Assembly: GCA_051251595.1 (NCBI GenBank)
Contig: JBPOFA010000004.1
Coordinates: forward strand, 124,001-188,000
Direction of reading: 5' to 3'
Length of the DNA: 64,000 nt
From: NORP110 sp051251595
Lineage (GTDB): Bacteria; Pseudomonadota; Alphaproteobacteria; Rhodobacterales; Rhodobacteraceae
Position numbers and translations under genes: made by a program. A model generated the notes under the pieces. It was given only the letters and a program-made list of their open reading frames with translations. It did no database searches and was not told the DNA's origin. Below are positions 34,549 to 43,123 of this stretch, piece after piece. Each line of letters starts with the position of its first letter. Position 1 is the first letter of the stretch.

Positions 34549-35966
34549 AGGGGGGCCGGCTTGGGGATGGGCAGGTCGTCATAGTCGAACGCGCCTGCAA
34601 TTGCATTGACGGGGATCGGTCGTAGGGGCGGGCGGGCCGTTGTTGGGGGGATGTCCGAAATGGGGATGTTCCTGGTCGACGCGATCAGCTGTGACATGGC
34701 CGTCTGGCAGAACTTGCCGCCACACGGGCCCATGCCTGCCCGTAAACCTGATTTCACCGACATCGTGCTTTCTGCCCCGGCCATGATTTCCGCCTGAACC
34801 CGAGCCGCCGTAACGCTTTCGCAGCGGCAGATGATCGTGTCCGGCGTGGTGAGTTTCGCCAATCCGGGGCGTGGGATGCTAAGCGCGGTCATGGCCATGC
34901 CGAACTTTGCTGCGCGATCCTGACGACGCAAGAGCGATTGGTCTTGCGCCACGTCGGTGTTGAGGGCGAAACCGGCAGCGGTCTGTCCGGCCCGTTTTCC
35001 GTGCAGCACGGCAGCAGCAGCACCGCGTATGCCCGCCCCGTCGCCGCATAAGAACAGGCCCGGAATTTCGGTTGTGCCATCACTGGCCGCGCGCGGGATC
35101 CAGCCGCCAAGCGAGTCATCGTGATGCAAGGGCAGACCAGCCAATTGTGCTGCCTCGGTGGAGGGGCACAGCCCGTTGCCAAGGCAAATGCTGTCGGCCT
35201 CTATCTCTTTCGTCGGACCGAAAGGGGCCCATTGCGCATCCACGGATTGGATCGCCGCGCCGTTGACCTGCGTGTCGCCCATGATTTGCGTCGCAGCGTG
35301 ACGCCAATAGATCGGGACACGGGCCAACATCAGGTCCGCAACCCAAACCGCGCCGCGCGCCAACAGGTCTGGGCGGGTCAGCATCGACGGAAATGCGCGG
35401 GCCCAATCCGACCGGGAGTTTGGGGTCACGACGGCTTTGACGGTGCCCCCAAGACGGCGGATTTCACTTGCGACAAAAAACACCAATGGCCCCGTGCCCG
35501 ACACGATGGTTGCCTGTCCTGGAACCTGCAGGTTTTGTTTGAACAGTGCAGTTGCCCCGGCAAGTCCAAGCACACCGGGTGTTGTCCAGCCGGGGATGGG
35601 CTGGACGGTTTCTCTGGCGCCGGTGGCCAGGATCAGGGCCTTGGCTTGCACCTGCTGGGTGTTGCCGTTGCGCAAAACCTGCAGCGACCAGCCCTTGGTA
35701 TCGCGTTCAATATGCCAAAGCCGGCTGTCTTCCAGCCTGTGAATGTCGCTGTCGGCGACTGACTGTCGCAAGGCGTCGCCTGCGATGCTTTCAGCGGTTT
35801 CGGGGGCCTTTTTGATGGCATCGCTCTTGGCCCGCCAGACCTGACCGCCGGGCTGGGGCTGTTCGTCGATCAAGACGACACGGGCACCCTGAATGGCCGC
35901 AGAAAGCGCGGCATTCGCCCCGGCAGGCCCGGCCCCCAGAACGGCGATATCAAAACGATCCGTCAT
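34545..35966 (-). CDS. NAD(P)/FAD-dependent oxidoreductase with BFD-like [2Fe-2S] domain (HcnB-like)
   Basis: A 473-residue flavoprotein. The N-terminal motif IAVLGAGPAGANAALSA is followed by QPQPGGQVW, and a second dinucleotide domain lies in the centre. The C-terminal BFD-like iron-sulfur region shows TIICRCESVTAARV and GPCGGKFC. It pairs with the DAO-type subunit and the small ferredoxin-like subunit for electron transfer. Start overlaps the HcnA-like stop by 4 bases. Confidence 0.87.
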   Translation of the reverse strand: MTDRFDIAVLGAGPAGANAALSAAIQGARVVLIDEQPQPGGQVWRAKSDAIKKAPETAESIAGDALRQSVADSDIHRLEDSRLWHIERDTKGWSLQVLRNGNTQQVQAKALILATGARETVQPIPGWTTPGVLGLAGATALFKQNLQVPGQATIVSGTGPLVFFVASEIRRLGGTVKAVVTPNSRSDWARAFPSMLTRPDLLARGAVWVADLMLARVPIYWRHAATQIMGDTQVNGAAIQSVDAQWAPFGPTKEIEADSICLGNGLCPSTEAAQLAGLPLHHDDSLGGWIPRAASDGTTEIPGLFLCGDGAGIRGAAAAVLHGKRAGQTAAGFALNTDVAQDQSLLRRQDRAAKFGMAMTALSIPRPGLAKLTTPDTIICRCESVTAARVQAEIMAGAESTMSVKSGLRAGMGPCGGKFCQTAMSQLIASTRNIPISDIPPTTARPPLRPIPVNAIAGAFDYDDLPIPKPAPL

Positions 35967-36262
35967 TCTGCCTTGGCCCCGATGGATGAAACGTTCATCC
36001 CCGGCGTCACGATGGTGCGGCAGCTTTCAACGATCGCGCCCTCGACCACGACGCAACATTCCTGGCACAGGCCCATGCAGCAAAACATGCCCCGTGGCTT
36101 TTCATCTTCGGGGGCCGCGCGCAGGGACAACACGCCATTGCGCAACAAAGCCGCTGCAAGGCTTTCGCCGCGATGCGCCCGAAACTGTGTTCCGTTAAAG
36201 AGAAAGCTGACCTCTTCGGAACGCAGGATGTGACGAGATTGATCGCGGACCAGTCGGATCAT
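35963..36262 (-). CDS. small (2Fe-2S)-binding subunit (HcnA-like)
   Basis: A 99-residue ferredoxin-like protein. Cysteines for the [2Fe-2S] cluster lie in GMFCCMGLCQECCVV and ESCRT, close to the GMFCGMG-x-C-x2-C pattern of HcnA-type subunits. It completes the three-subunit dehydrogenase with the following two genes and overlaps both neighbours by 4 bases. Confidence 0.88.
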   Translation of the reverse strand: MIRLVRDQSRHILRSEEVSFLFNGTQFRAHRGESLAAALLRNGVLSLRAAPEDEKPRGMFCCMGLCQECCVVVEGAIVESCRTIVTPGMNVSSIGAKAE

Positions 36263-37158
36263 TGATAGGCAATCCCCAACTGATCGAACGTTGCTTTGAT
36301 CTTGTCGATATCCGCCTGTGTGGCCGGCAGAACAGGGTCGCGCGGCACGCCAGCGGGCAGACCGATCAGGTTCAACGCCGCTTTGAAAGACGCAGGCCAG
36401 GTGGCTGTCCCCATCAAGAGTTCGTAAAGCACCGTCAGCTGATAGTGTGTCTTGCGATAGGTTTCATCCGGCGCGGCTGTCCCGACTTTTGCCATATCGC
36501 CTGGCAATAGGTCGGTGAACTCAGGCCCCGTAGCGATGAAGCCCTTTGCCCCAAGACCAAAGGCTGGAAGGATGTAGTGGCACGGCCCGGTCATGACAGA
36601 CATGCGGTGGCCAAGACGTTCCAGCAAATGTGTGTGGTAGAAAAAGTCGCGCTGAGATTCTTTGATGCCGATCACGTTGTGATTGTCCAAAAGACGTTCC
36701 GTCTGATCCACGGTCAAGGAAAACCCCATGCGACGCGGAGAGTTATACAACACGAGTGGTGTCTTGGTCGCGGCGGAAATGGCATCGAACCGGGCCATCA
36801 ATTCGGCCTCGGAAGCTTTAAGAACATAGGTCTGCGGCATCGACAACAGCACGTCCGCGCCGTTTTCGTCGGCGGCCTGGATATAGCCACGTGCCGCATC
36901 GATGGTTGGGGCCGAAATTCCCATCATGACCTTGACGCGGCCCTTGGCTGTGTCCTTGGCCAGGCGCACCAGACGCCCGCGTTCGGCTGCACTCAGCGCC
37001 CAGCTTTCGCCGTTGTCCCCGGCAATGCAGATTGTGGTTGCGCCACGTCCGATCAGGAATTCGAACATCTCAACAAAGGCGTCTTCCATGATGTCGCCAT
37101 TGGCGCTGAAAGGTGTCGCGATTGCTGGCACGTAGCCGTAAAGGTCATCTTTGTTCAT
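36259..37158 (-). CDS. dihydrodipicolinate synthase (DapA) family aldolase/lyase
   Basis: A 299-residue Schiff-base class I aldolase. YNSPRRMG carries the conserved tyrosine and GIKES the catalytic lysine. In this family related members act as aldolases, or as the deaminase of the hydroxyproline pathway (Pyr4H2C deaminase). Beside an HcnABC-like dehydrogenase the second option is attractive. ATG 37158 overlaps the SMP-30 stop by 4 bases; a long upstream frame is rejected as overlapping a real gene. Confidence 0.85.
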   Translation of the reverse strand: MNKDDLYGYVPAIATPFSANGDIMEDAFVEMFEFLIGRGATTICIAGDNGESWALSAAERGRLVRLAKDTAKGRVKVMMGISAPTIDAARGYIQAADENGADVLLSMPQTYVLKASEAELMARFDAISAATKTPLVLYNSPRRMGFSLTVDQTERLLDNHNVIGIKESQRDFFYHTHLLERLGHRMSVMTGPCHYILPAFGLGAKGFIATGPEFTDLLPGDMAKVGTAAPDETYRKTHYQLTVLYELLMGTATWPASFKAALNLIGLPAGVPRDPVLPATQADIDKIKATFDQLGIAYQ

Positions 37159-38060
37159 TCTGGGATCCATTCTTCGGGAAGGTGGCAAACGTAGACCGCG
37201 CCGGTTTGGGCGTCGGTGATGTAGAGATGTGTTGGTGTGTCTGGGTGGAATGTGACGGATGTTGTCCACAATCCGTGGGGAAGGCGGATTTCGGCCAGTG
37301 GGTCGCCCAGATCGTTGAAGACATAAGCGCGACCGGCCTGCGCTTGCGCGACGGCCAGCCAGCCGTAGGAATTTGTGGCCAGCCCATCTGGCCCAAGCCC
37401 GCCGGACAAGTGCAGGAACGTGCCGACCATCGGTTGCCCGGTGTCGGGCAAACGCGACGACAGACGCCAGACTTGGTTGGCGCGGGTTGCCGCGACATAG
37501 ACCCATGCGCCATCCGGCGACAGGCAGATGCCATTTGAATAGGGCACGCAGTCCAGAACCAACCGAAGGGATCCGTCCGGTGACAGGCAATACACCCGCC
37601 CCGTCGGATCGCTAAGACTGCTGCGTCCGCTATCGGTGAACCAAAGCGTGCCATCCGGGGCATATGCCATATCAGACAACCCCAGAAAGGGGTTTCCCGT
37701 TTCCCCCTGGCTGAGAACTTCAAAGGAATTGGGCCCCGTCAGTTCCACCAGCCCGTGGCTGTAGTCCACAGCGATATGGCGCCCATCTGGTGCGATCCGC
37801 ATCGCGTGCGGTTCGCCGTCGATTTTGTGAACGATGTCCCATTCGCCATTCGGAGCGATCCGAAACACCCGGCCATAAGGCACGTCTGACAGCCACAGAT
37901 TGCGTGCGTCATCGAAAAAAGCGGCCTCTAGGAAGGAATGCATTTGCTGACCCGGCCGGGTCATTTTTGCCCAAGCGGATGGTTCCCCCTTGTGACGCAA
38001 TGCGTCGGGAAGCTCTGTGAACAGCTTTGCCGTCAGGATCGGGGTGTTGCGCCGGATCAT
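37155..38060 (-). CDS. SMP-30/gluconolactonase family lactonase
   Basis: A 301-residue six-bladed propeller of the SMP-30 family. The metal-site residues appear kept: Glu in SFLEAAFF, Asn in PYSNGICLSPDG and Asp in LGPDGLA. The enzyme should open a lactone or enol-lactone ring. It overlaps the CoA-transferase stop by 4 bases. In this gene group it could hydrolyse a lactone formed after ring cleavage or oxidation; the substrate is not known. Confidence 0.87.
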   Translation of the reverse strand: MIRRNTPILTAKLFTELPDALRHKGEPSAWAKMTRPGQQMHSFLEAAFFDDARNLWLSDVPYGRVFRIAPNGEWDIVHKIDGEPHAMRIAPDGRHIAVDYSHGLVELTGPNSFEVLSQGETGNPFLGLSDMAYAPDGTLWFTDSGRSSLSDPTGRVYCLSPDGSLRLVLDCVPYSNGICLSPDGAWVYVAATRANQVWRLSSRLPDTGQPMVGTFLHLSGGLGPDGLATNSYGWLAVAQAQAGRAYVFNDLGDPLAEIRLPHGLWTTSVTFHPDTPTHLYITDAQTGAVYVCHLPEEWIPE

Positions 38061-39220
38061 ATCACTCCCTCTCTTTCCAGTGCTGAGATATCATCTGCTG
38101 AAAGCCCAAGTTCGTGCAACAGTTCTGCGGAATGTTGGCCAGGGCGCGGGGCTGGGGATGTCAGCTTTGGTCCGCCTTGGGAAAACCGGAACGCTGTGAG
38201 CGGCAGGCTGACCTGTGGGTCCGTCGGTGAACGGGTGAAATAGCCCCGTGCCGCCAGTTGTTCGTTCTTCACGGCCTCCTCCAAGGTTTGCACGCGTTCG
38301 GCGGGAATGTCTGCTTCGTGCAGGATGTCGACCCACTCATCAGCAGTTTTTCCGGCAAAGACTTTTTCAAGGGACCGGCGCGTTGCGTCGTCAATGGACC
38401 AGACATCCTGCCACGACTGGATGTCGGCCAGGGGGGGGATTGCTTGCCCGAGCTGTGTCAGAAGCTCTGACAGACGCCGATATTGTTCAGGACGAAATGC
38501 GCCCAGCATCAGCACACCCTCGCGCGTTTCATAGCTGCTGATTCCGGGTTCTTTGTTGCGCTGCGCTTTGACGGGATGCTGTGCGGCCGCAACCTCTGGG
38601 GCCATCATCTGCATGGCCACTTCCAGCATGGAAACGCTGATCTGACAGCCCAGTCCGGTTTCATGGCGCTGCTGGATTGCCGCCATGATGGCGAAAGCCG
38701 CGGAATATCCCGTGGCATAGTCGATAAAGGAAACACCGGGTTTTTGCCCGCCGCATTGCGCAATCGTCCCGCTGGCGGCCTGAATTACGTTGTCATACGC
38801 TCCGGTCTGTGCTGCAGGGCCTGTGTCACCGAAACCTGTGATCGAACAGTAGATGATGCCGGGGTTAACCGATTTCACATCGTCATAGGACAGGCCCAGG
38901 CCGTTCAGCGCCCCGGTGGTGTAGTTTTCGACAAACACATCAGCGGTCTTGGCCAGTTTTAGAAAAACATCGCGGCCTGGTGTAGTCGCCAAATCAAGCG
39001 CCAAGGCGCGCTTGTTTCCGCCTTGCACCTGATAGTTCAACCCCAGCCCCAAGGCGTTGGCTTTTGGATCGGGTCCTCTACCTCTGGCACAGTCAGGAGA
39101 GGTGGGAGATTCGATTTTGATGACGTCGGCCCCCATAAGGGCCAGTTGGTACGTGCAAAACGGCCCCGCAAGGACATGCGTGGCGTCGAGAATGCGTAGG
39201 GACTTCAATGCGCCGTTCAC
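38057..39220 (-). CDS. CaiB/BaiF family III CoA-transferase, first gene of eight-gene operon
   Basis: A 387-residue family III CoA-transferase. The N-terminal LKSLRILDATHVLAGPFCTYQLALMGADVIKIE-like region (shown in part) and SFIDYATG with the catalytic Asp are intact. I choose GTG 39220 with GGAG 5 bases upstream; an ATG at 39292 would lie inside the promoter region. It starts the minus-strand operon that runs to 31708. It would activate a carboxylic acid intermediate of the pathway. Confidence 0.83.
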   Translation of the reverse strand: MNGALKSLRILDATHVLAGPFCTYQLALMGADVIKIESPTSPDCARGRGPDPKANALGLGLNYQVQGGNKRALALDLATTPGRDVFLKLAKTADVFVENYTTGALNGLGLSYDDVKSVNPGIIYCSITGFGDTGPAAQTGAYDNVIQAASGTIAQCGGQKPGVSFIDYATGYSAAFAIMAAIQQRHETGLGCQISVSMLEVAMQMMAPEVAAAQHPVKAQRNKEPGISSYETREGVLMLGAFRPEQYRRLSELLTQLGQAIPPLADIQSWQDVWSIDDATRRSLEKVFAGKTADEWVDILHEADIPAERVQTLEEAVKNEQLAARGYFTRSPTDPQVSLPLTAFRFSQGGPKLTSPAPRPGQHSAELLHELGLSADDISALEREGVI

Positions 39221-39257
39221 GGGGGCTCCATCTGGAAGGAATCCTGGGTCTGTGTAC

Positions 39258-39306
39258 TTGCAAACCCCAATAGTGTCTAATATACAAAACATAGTTCCAT
39301 ATGCAA
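39258..39306. promoter_or_regulatory. divergent promoters sharing one -10 region
   Basis: On the plus strand TTGCAA (39258-39263), 17 bases, TATACA (39281-39286). On the minus strand TTGCAT (39301-39306), 16 bases, TATATT (39279-39284). The two -10 hexamers overlap by four bases, so polymerase could hardly occupy both at once. Expected starts are near 39293 (plus) and 39272 (minus). Confidence 0.6.
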
Positions 39307-39318
39307 GACGAGATACCC

Positions 39319-40656
39319 ATGAGTTATGTTCTGCACCGATCCCTGACGTCTGAGCTGCCCTATGTTGTTGCAGGTGACGGAAATTATCTGATCGACGAGG
39401 ATGGAAAACGATATCTGGATGCCTGCGGAGGTGCCGCAGTGTCTTGCCTGGGACATTCAAATTCTGAGGTCGCCAAGGCTGTGAGTGATCAGCTGTCCAA
39501 GGTGGCCTTTGCCCATACCAGTTTCTTTACCAACCAACCGTCCGAAGATTTGGCAGAGTATCTGGTGACCCATGCGCCAAAAGGCACCGGCGCGGGCCGT
39601 GTGATGTTTCTGGGCAGCGGATCTGAGGCGATGGAAGCTGCGCTAAAGCTTGCGCGGCAGTTCCATCTTGAGAATGGAGAGGCGTCACGCACCAAAATCA
39701 TTGCACGCAAGCCAAGCTATCACGGCAACACCTTGGGGGCTTTGGCCACTGGCGGCCATGCCGGGCGTCGCGCACCGTTTCAGCCGCTTTTGATGGATGT
39801 TGAACATATCGACGCGGCCTATGCCTATCGGATGCAACAACCTGCAGAGCCCGAGGGAGATTTCGCGCAGAGAATGGCCAATCTGTTAGAGGAACGGATC
39901 AAGGAACTGGGCCCCGAAACAGTGGCCGCGTTTGTCGCGGAACCTGTGGTGGGCGCGTCTTTGGGCACGCAACCGGCCCCAACCGGATATTTCAAACGCA
40001 TTCGCGAGATTTGCGATGCGTATGGTGTCTTGCTGATTGCGGATGAGGTGATGTGTGGGATGGGTCGCACGGGGACTCTTTTCGCGTTGGAACAAGAAGG
40101 CATCAATGCGGACATCACGACAATGGCCAAAGGGCTGGGTGCGGGGTTTCAACCGATCGCTGCTGTTCTAGCGGCAGAGCGCGTGATCAAAACAATCACT
40201 GACAATAGCGGTCGGCTGTGGAACGGGCACACCTATATGTCCCATGCGGTTGCAACGGCGGGTGCGCTGGCGGCGCAGGCTTACATTCGGGACAATGATT
40301 TATTGGCCAATGTGCGTGCACGTGGTGCGCAGCTGGAAACGGGGCTGCGAGAGCGGTTGGGGGCGCATCCGAATGTGGGCGACATTCGCGGCCGTGGCCT
40401 GTTCTGGACCGTCGAATTGGTTAAGGAGCGCGAAACAAAGGCGCCGTTCGACGCAAACCTTGGCCTTGCGCCCAAGGTTCAGCGGGCTGCTCTGGATGCT
40501 GGTTTGATGTGTTACCCGTCGCAGGGCTGTGCTGATGGCGAACAAGGTGACCACATCTTATTGGCCCCGGCCTATACGTCCTCGGCAGAAGAGATTGCGC
40601 TGATTGTCGATCTGATCGCAACAGCCATCGAATTCGAACTGTCGAAAATGGGGTAG
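39319..40656 (+). CDS. class III PLP-dependent aminotransferase
   Basis: A 445-residue aminotransferase of the aspartate aminotransferase/omega family. Visible are GGAAVSCLGHS, LIADEVMCGMGRTG and the PLP lysine in TTMAKGLGAGFQPIAAVL (near residue 275). ATG 39319 (MSYVLHRSL) matches family N-termini; ATG 39301 lies only about 8 bases from the expected transcript start. First gene of the plus-strand operon with a BKACE enzyme and intradiol dioxygenase. Amino donor and substrate unknown. Confidence 0.85.
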   Translation: MSYVLHRSLTSELPYVVAGDGNYLIDEDGKRYLDACGGAAVSCLGHSNSEVAKAVSDQLSKVAFAHTSFFTNQPSEDLAEYLVTHAPKGTGAGRVMFLGSGSEAMEAALKLARQFHLENGEASRTKIIARKPSYHGNTLGALATGGHAGRRAPFQPLLMDVEHIDAAYAYRMQQPAEPEGDFAQRMANLLEERIKELGPETVAAFVAEPVVGASLGTQPAPTGYFKRIREICDAYGVLLIADEVMCGMGRTGTLFALEQEGINADITTMAKGLGAGFQPIAAVLAAERVIKTITDNSGRLWNGHTYMSHAVATAGALAAQAYIRDNDLLANVRARGAQLETGLRERLGAHPNVGDIRGRGLFWTVELVKERETKAPFDANLGLAPKVQRAALDAGLMCYPSQGCADGEQGDHILLAPAYTSSAEEIALIVDLIATAIEFELSKMG

Positions 40657-40659
40657 GAT

Positions 40660-41541
40660 ATGGCGCAACGAAAAACCATTTTGACGGCGGCTGTCACGGG
40701 CAATCTGATGACACCAGAGCTTAGCCCGCATCTGCCGATTACACCGGAACAGATTGCGGATGCGGCCCTTGGGGCTGCGCAGGCCGGTGCGGCGATTGTC
40801 CATTTGCATGTGCGCGATCCCGAAACGGCCAAAGGATCTATGGATTTAGCGCTCTATCAGGAATTGGTAGAGCGTATTCGGGCCAAGAACACGGATGTCA
40901 TCCTCAACCTGACAACGGGCGAGGGGGGGCGTTTCGTGCCGTCAGAGGGTGACCCGAAGGTTGCAGCCCCCGGATCGACCCTGTGCCGTCCGGAAAAACG
41001 TGTGGCCCATGTCGAAACGCTGCGCCCGGACATCTGCACATTGGATTTCAACACGATGTGGTCCGGTCAGGCCAGTGTCATCAACGCGCCGCAAAATCTG
41101 GAAAAGATGGCCGAACGGATTTACGCCGCAGGTGTGAAACCTGAAATCGAGATTTTCGATTCCGGCGATTTGCATATGGTCAAAGACTTCGTTGCCCGTG
41201 GCGTGCTGCAAGGACCGTTGATGGTGCAGATGGTGTTGGGGGTGCGTTTTGGGGCGGTCGCCAATCCCCAGACAATGGCGTATCTTGTAAGCCAGTTGCC
41301 CGAAGGAACGCAGTGGGCCGCTTTTGGGATTGGCCGTCAGGCTTTTCCAATGCTGGCGCAGGCCTATCTGCTGGGCGGGCATGTTCGCATTGGGATGGAA
41401 GACACCGCCTATATTTCCGCCGGACAGCATTGCCAGTCCAATGCGCAATTGGTGGAAAAGGCCAAAGGCATATTGACGGATTTGGGGGGCGCCTTGGCCA
41501 GCCCCGACGAGGCGCGGGAAATACTTGGGCTTGGGGTATAG
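40660..41541 (+). CDS. beta-keto acid cleavage enzyme (BKACE, DUF849; 3-keto-5-aminohexanoate cleavage type)
   Basis: A 293-residue BKACE enzyme. Metal-binding histidines lie in IVHLHVRDP, with NLTTGEGG, LDFNTMWSG, EIEIFDSG and GMEDT further on. The family cleaves a beta-keto acid with acetyl-CoA to acetoacetate and an acyl-CoA. It starts 3 bases after the aminotransferase, which could supply a beta-keto or amino-keto acid. The specific acid cannot be predicted from sequence. Confidence 0.9.
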   Translation: MAQRKTILTAAVTGNLMTPELSPHLPITPEQIADAALGAAQAGAAIVHLHVRDPETAKGSMDLALYQELVERIRAKNTDVILNLTTGEGGRFVPSEGDPKVAAPGSTLCRPEKRVAHVETLRPDICTLDFNTMWSGQASVINAPQNLEKMAERIYAAGVKPEIEIFDSGDLHMVKDFVARGVLQGPLMVQMVLGVRFGAVANPQTMAYLVSQLPEGTQWAAFGIGRQAFPMLAQAYLLGGHVRIGMEDTAYISAGQHCQSNAQLVEKAKGILTDLGGALASPDEAREILGLGV

Positions 41542-41594
41542 GCCCAACCAGAACAGATGATGTAAGACGCGAACGACGCAAAAGGAGACACAGA

Positions 41595-42200
41595 ATGAAC
41601 AGTGACACTGGTCGAAATGTTCTGTTGCCGACAAATGAGGACACATGTGGTCCGTATTTTCCAATCTATTTTAAAGACCCGTCGTTGGAAGACCTGACAC
41701 GCGTTCACCCGGGGCTGTCGGTTGGACCCGAAGGCACCCATATCATCCTGAAGGGCCGCGTTTTGGACCGGCACGGCGATTTGGCAAACGGGGTGGTCAT
41801 GGAGTTTTGGCAAGCCAATGCCAAAGGCGTGTACAGAACACCTGAGACGCAGGATGATCCCAATCTTGATCCGTGGTTTGATGGCTATGGGCGGTTGCGA
41901 TCTGCCTCTGGTGCTTATGCATTCCGGACGATCCTGCCCGGACGGGCTGGTGAACGTGCGCCGAACATCACGGTGACACTGTTTTCAGACGGTATTAACC
42001 GGGTCGTGACCCAAGTGTTTTTTGACGATCAGCCCGGCAATGAAAGCGACCCTTTGCTTGCAGCTTTGCCCCCGGAAGACCAGGCCCGTTTGATCGCTCG
42101 TCATGATGGTCGAACGGTGAATGGCGCAGAAGTATACGTGCTGGATATCGTCATGGCCGGCGAAGGCGAAACACCGTTTTTTGACGATTTAGAAAGCTAG
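41595..42200 (+). CDS. protocatechuate 3,4-dioxygenase-like alpha subunit
   Basis: A 201-residue intradiol-dioxygenase-fold protein, about PcaG length. DTCGPYFPIYF near the N-terminus and VVMEFWQANAKGVYR are family marks. It lacks the two iron histidines in the equivalent region (RAPNITVTLFSDG), as expected for the non-catalytic alpha subunit. AAAGGAG is placed 8 bases before ATG 41595; an upstream open frame overlaps the BKACE gene and is rejected. It precedes the beta subunit, the reverse of the usual pcaHG order. Confidence 0.85.
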   Translation: MNSDTGRNVLLPTNEDTCGPYFPIYFKDPSLEDLTRVHPGLSVGPEGTHIILKGRVLDRHGDLANGVVMEFWQANAKGVYRTPETQDDPNLDPWFDGYGRLRSASGAYAFRTILPGRAGERAPNITVTLFSDGINRVVTQVFFDDQPGNESDPLLAALPPEDQARLIARHDGRTVNGAEVYVLDIVMAGEGETPFFDDLES

Positions 42201-42212
42201 GAGGGCGTTGAT

Positions 42213-42881
42213 ATGACCGGAACAGGAAGACTCTTGGGCATCGGCCCTACAGACAATACCAGCGATCAGCGCACGCCGCGCCAGCACCTTCGCCTGATCC
42301 CAGAGGCCGTGCGGGACAGTTTCGTTCCCGTCGTCCCAGCCCGCGCCGTGACGCGGCAAGGGGAAGATGACATGACCCGTATCGGCCCCGGACGGGCACG
42401 CGCCGAAGGTGTCGCGATTGAGGTGACAGGAACGGTGCGCACCGAAAGCGGCGCTCCGGTGCGTGGTGGTTTGTTGGAAATCTGGAATGCGAACCATTTT
42501 GGGCGCTACACCCATATAGAGGATCAGTCCGGCCTGCCGCTTGATCCGAATTTTCTGGGCCTTGGGCGTGTGCTGACCGATCAGGACGGCATGTACAAGT
42601 TTTGGACGATCAGCCCGGGGGCCTATCTGGCCCGTCCAGATATCGGACGGTACCGCCCCAAACACATCCACATCTCTCTGAGTGGTGGGTCCTCTCGGCT
42701 GATTACACAGATGTATTTCCCGGATGAACCCAACAATGCCGCTGACCCGATGGCGATCCTTATGGGGGACGCGTTTGAGCGTAACATCGGGCGGGTCTAT
42801 CAAGCGGACACGGAAGAGGTCGACCACGGCTATCGCTTTGACATCGTTGTTGGTGGGCGCAACGCGACTTATTTTGAATAG
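42213..42881 (+). CDS. protocatechuate 3,4-dioxygenase-like beta (catalytic) subunit
   Basis: A 222-residue intradiol dioxygenase. All four iron ligands of PcaH are present: Tyr in GRYTHIEDQ, Tyr in SPGAYLARP and the two His of PKHIHISL. It would cleave a catechol-type ring between the hydroxyls to a muconate. No pcaB, pcaC or pcaD gene is nearby, so protocatechuate itself may not be the substrate. It ends the operon before a clear terminator. Confidence 0.87.
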   Translation: MTGTGRLLGIGPTDNTSDQRTPRQHLRLIPEAVRDSFVPVVPARAVTRQGEDDMTRIGPGRARAEGVAIEVTGTVRTESGAPVRGGLLEIWNANHFGRYTHIEDQSGLPLDPNFLGLGRVLTDQDGMYKFWTISPGAYLARPDIGRYRPKHIHISLSGGSSRLITQMYFPDEPNNAADPMAILMGDAFERNIGRVYQADTEEVDHGYRFDIVVGGRNATYFE

Positions 42882-42914
42882 GTTTCTTGCCGGTTCTTAT
42901 TAAGTGTCATGACA

Positions 42915-42940
42915 GGCGGGCCGGGTGGTCCGCCTTTTTT
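42915..42940 (+). terminator. terminator after the dioxygenase operon
   Basis: GGCGG (42915-42919) pairs with CCGCC (42930-42934), with partly paired bases in the loop, followed by six T. It closes the aminotransferase-BKACE-dioxygenase transcript. Confidence 0.85.
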
Positions 42941-43123
42941 GATGTTTCTGGGCTGAAACCTTTTTGAAAAAGTTGGTGTGCTGGCGCAAAAACCTTTGTC
43001 CTTGGCATTGTGTTTCGTACATTTTCCACGCAACTATCTGTCCAAATGACGGGCGGGGGGAACGGTCAGACCGCAACGGCGCGGGGCTGGGCGTGTTTTG
43101 CCGCCAAAAGGGAAGAACCATTC

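Noticed and set aside
41595..42881. A standard complete protocatechuate branch of the beta-ketoadipate pathway
   Set aside because: Only the dioxygenase subunits are present; pcaB, pcaC, pcaD and the CoA-transferase/thiolase pair are absent from the window.
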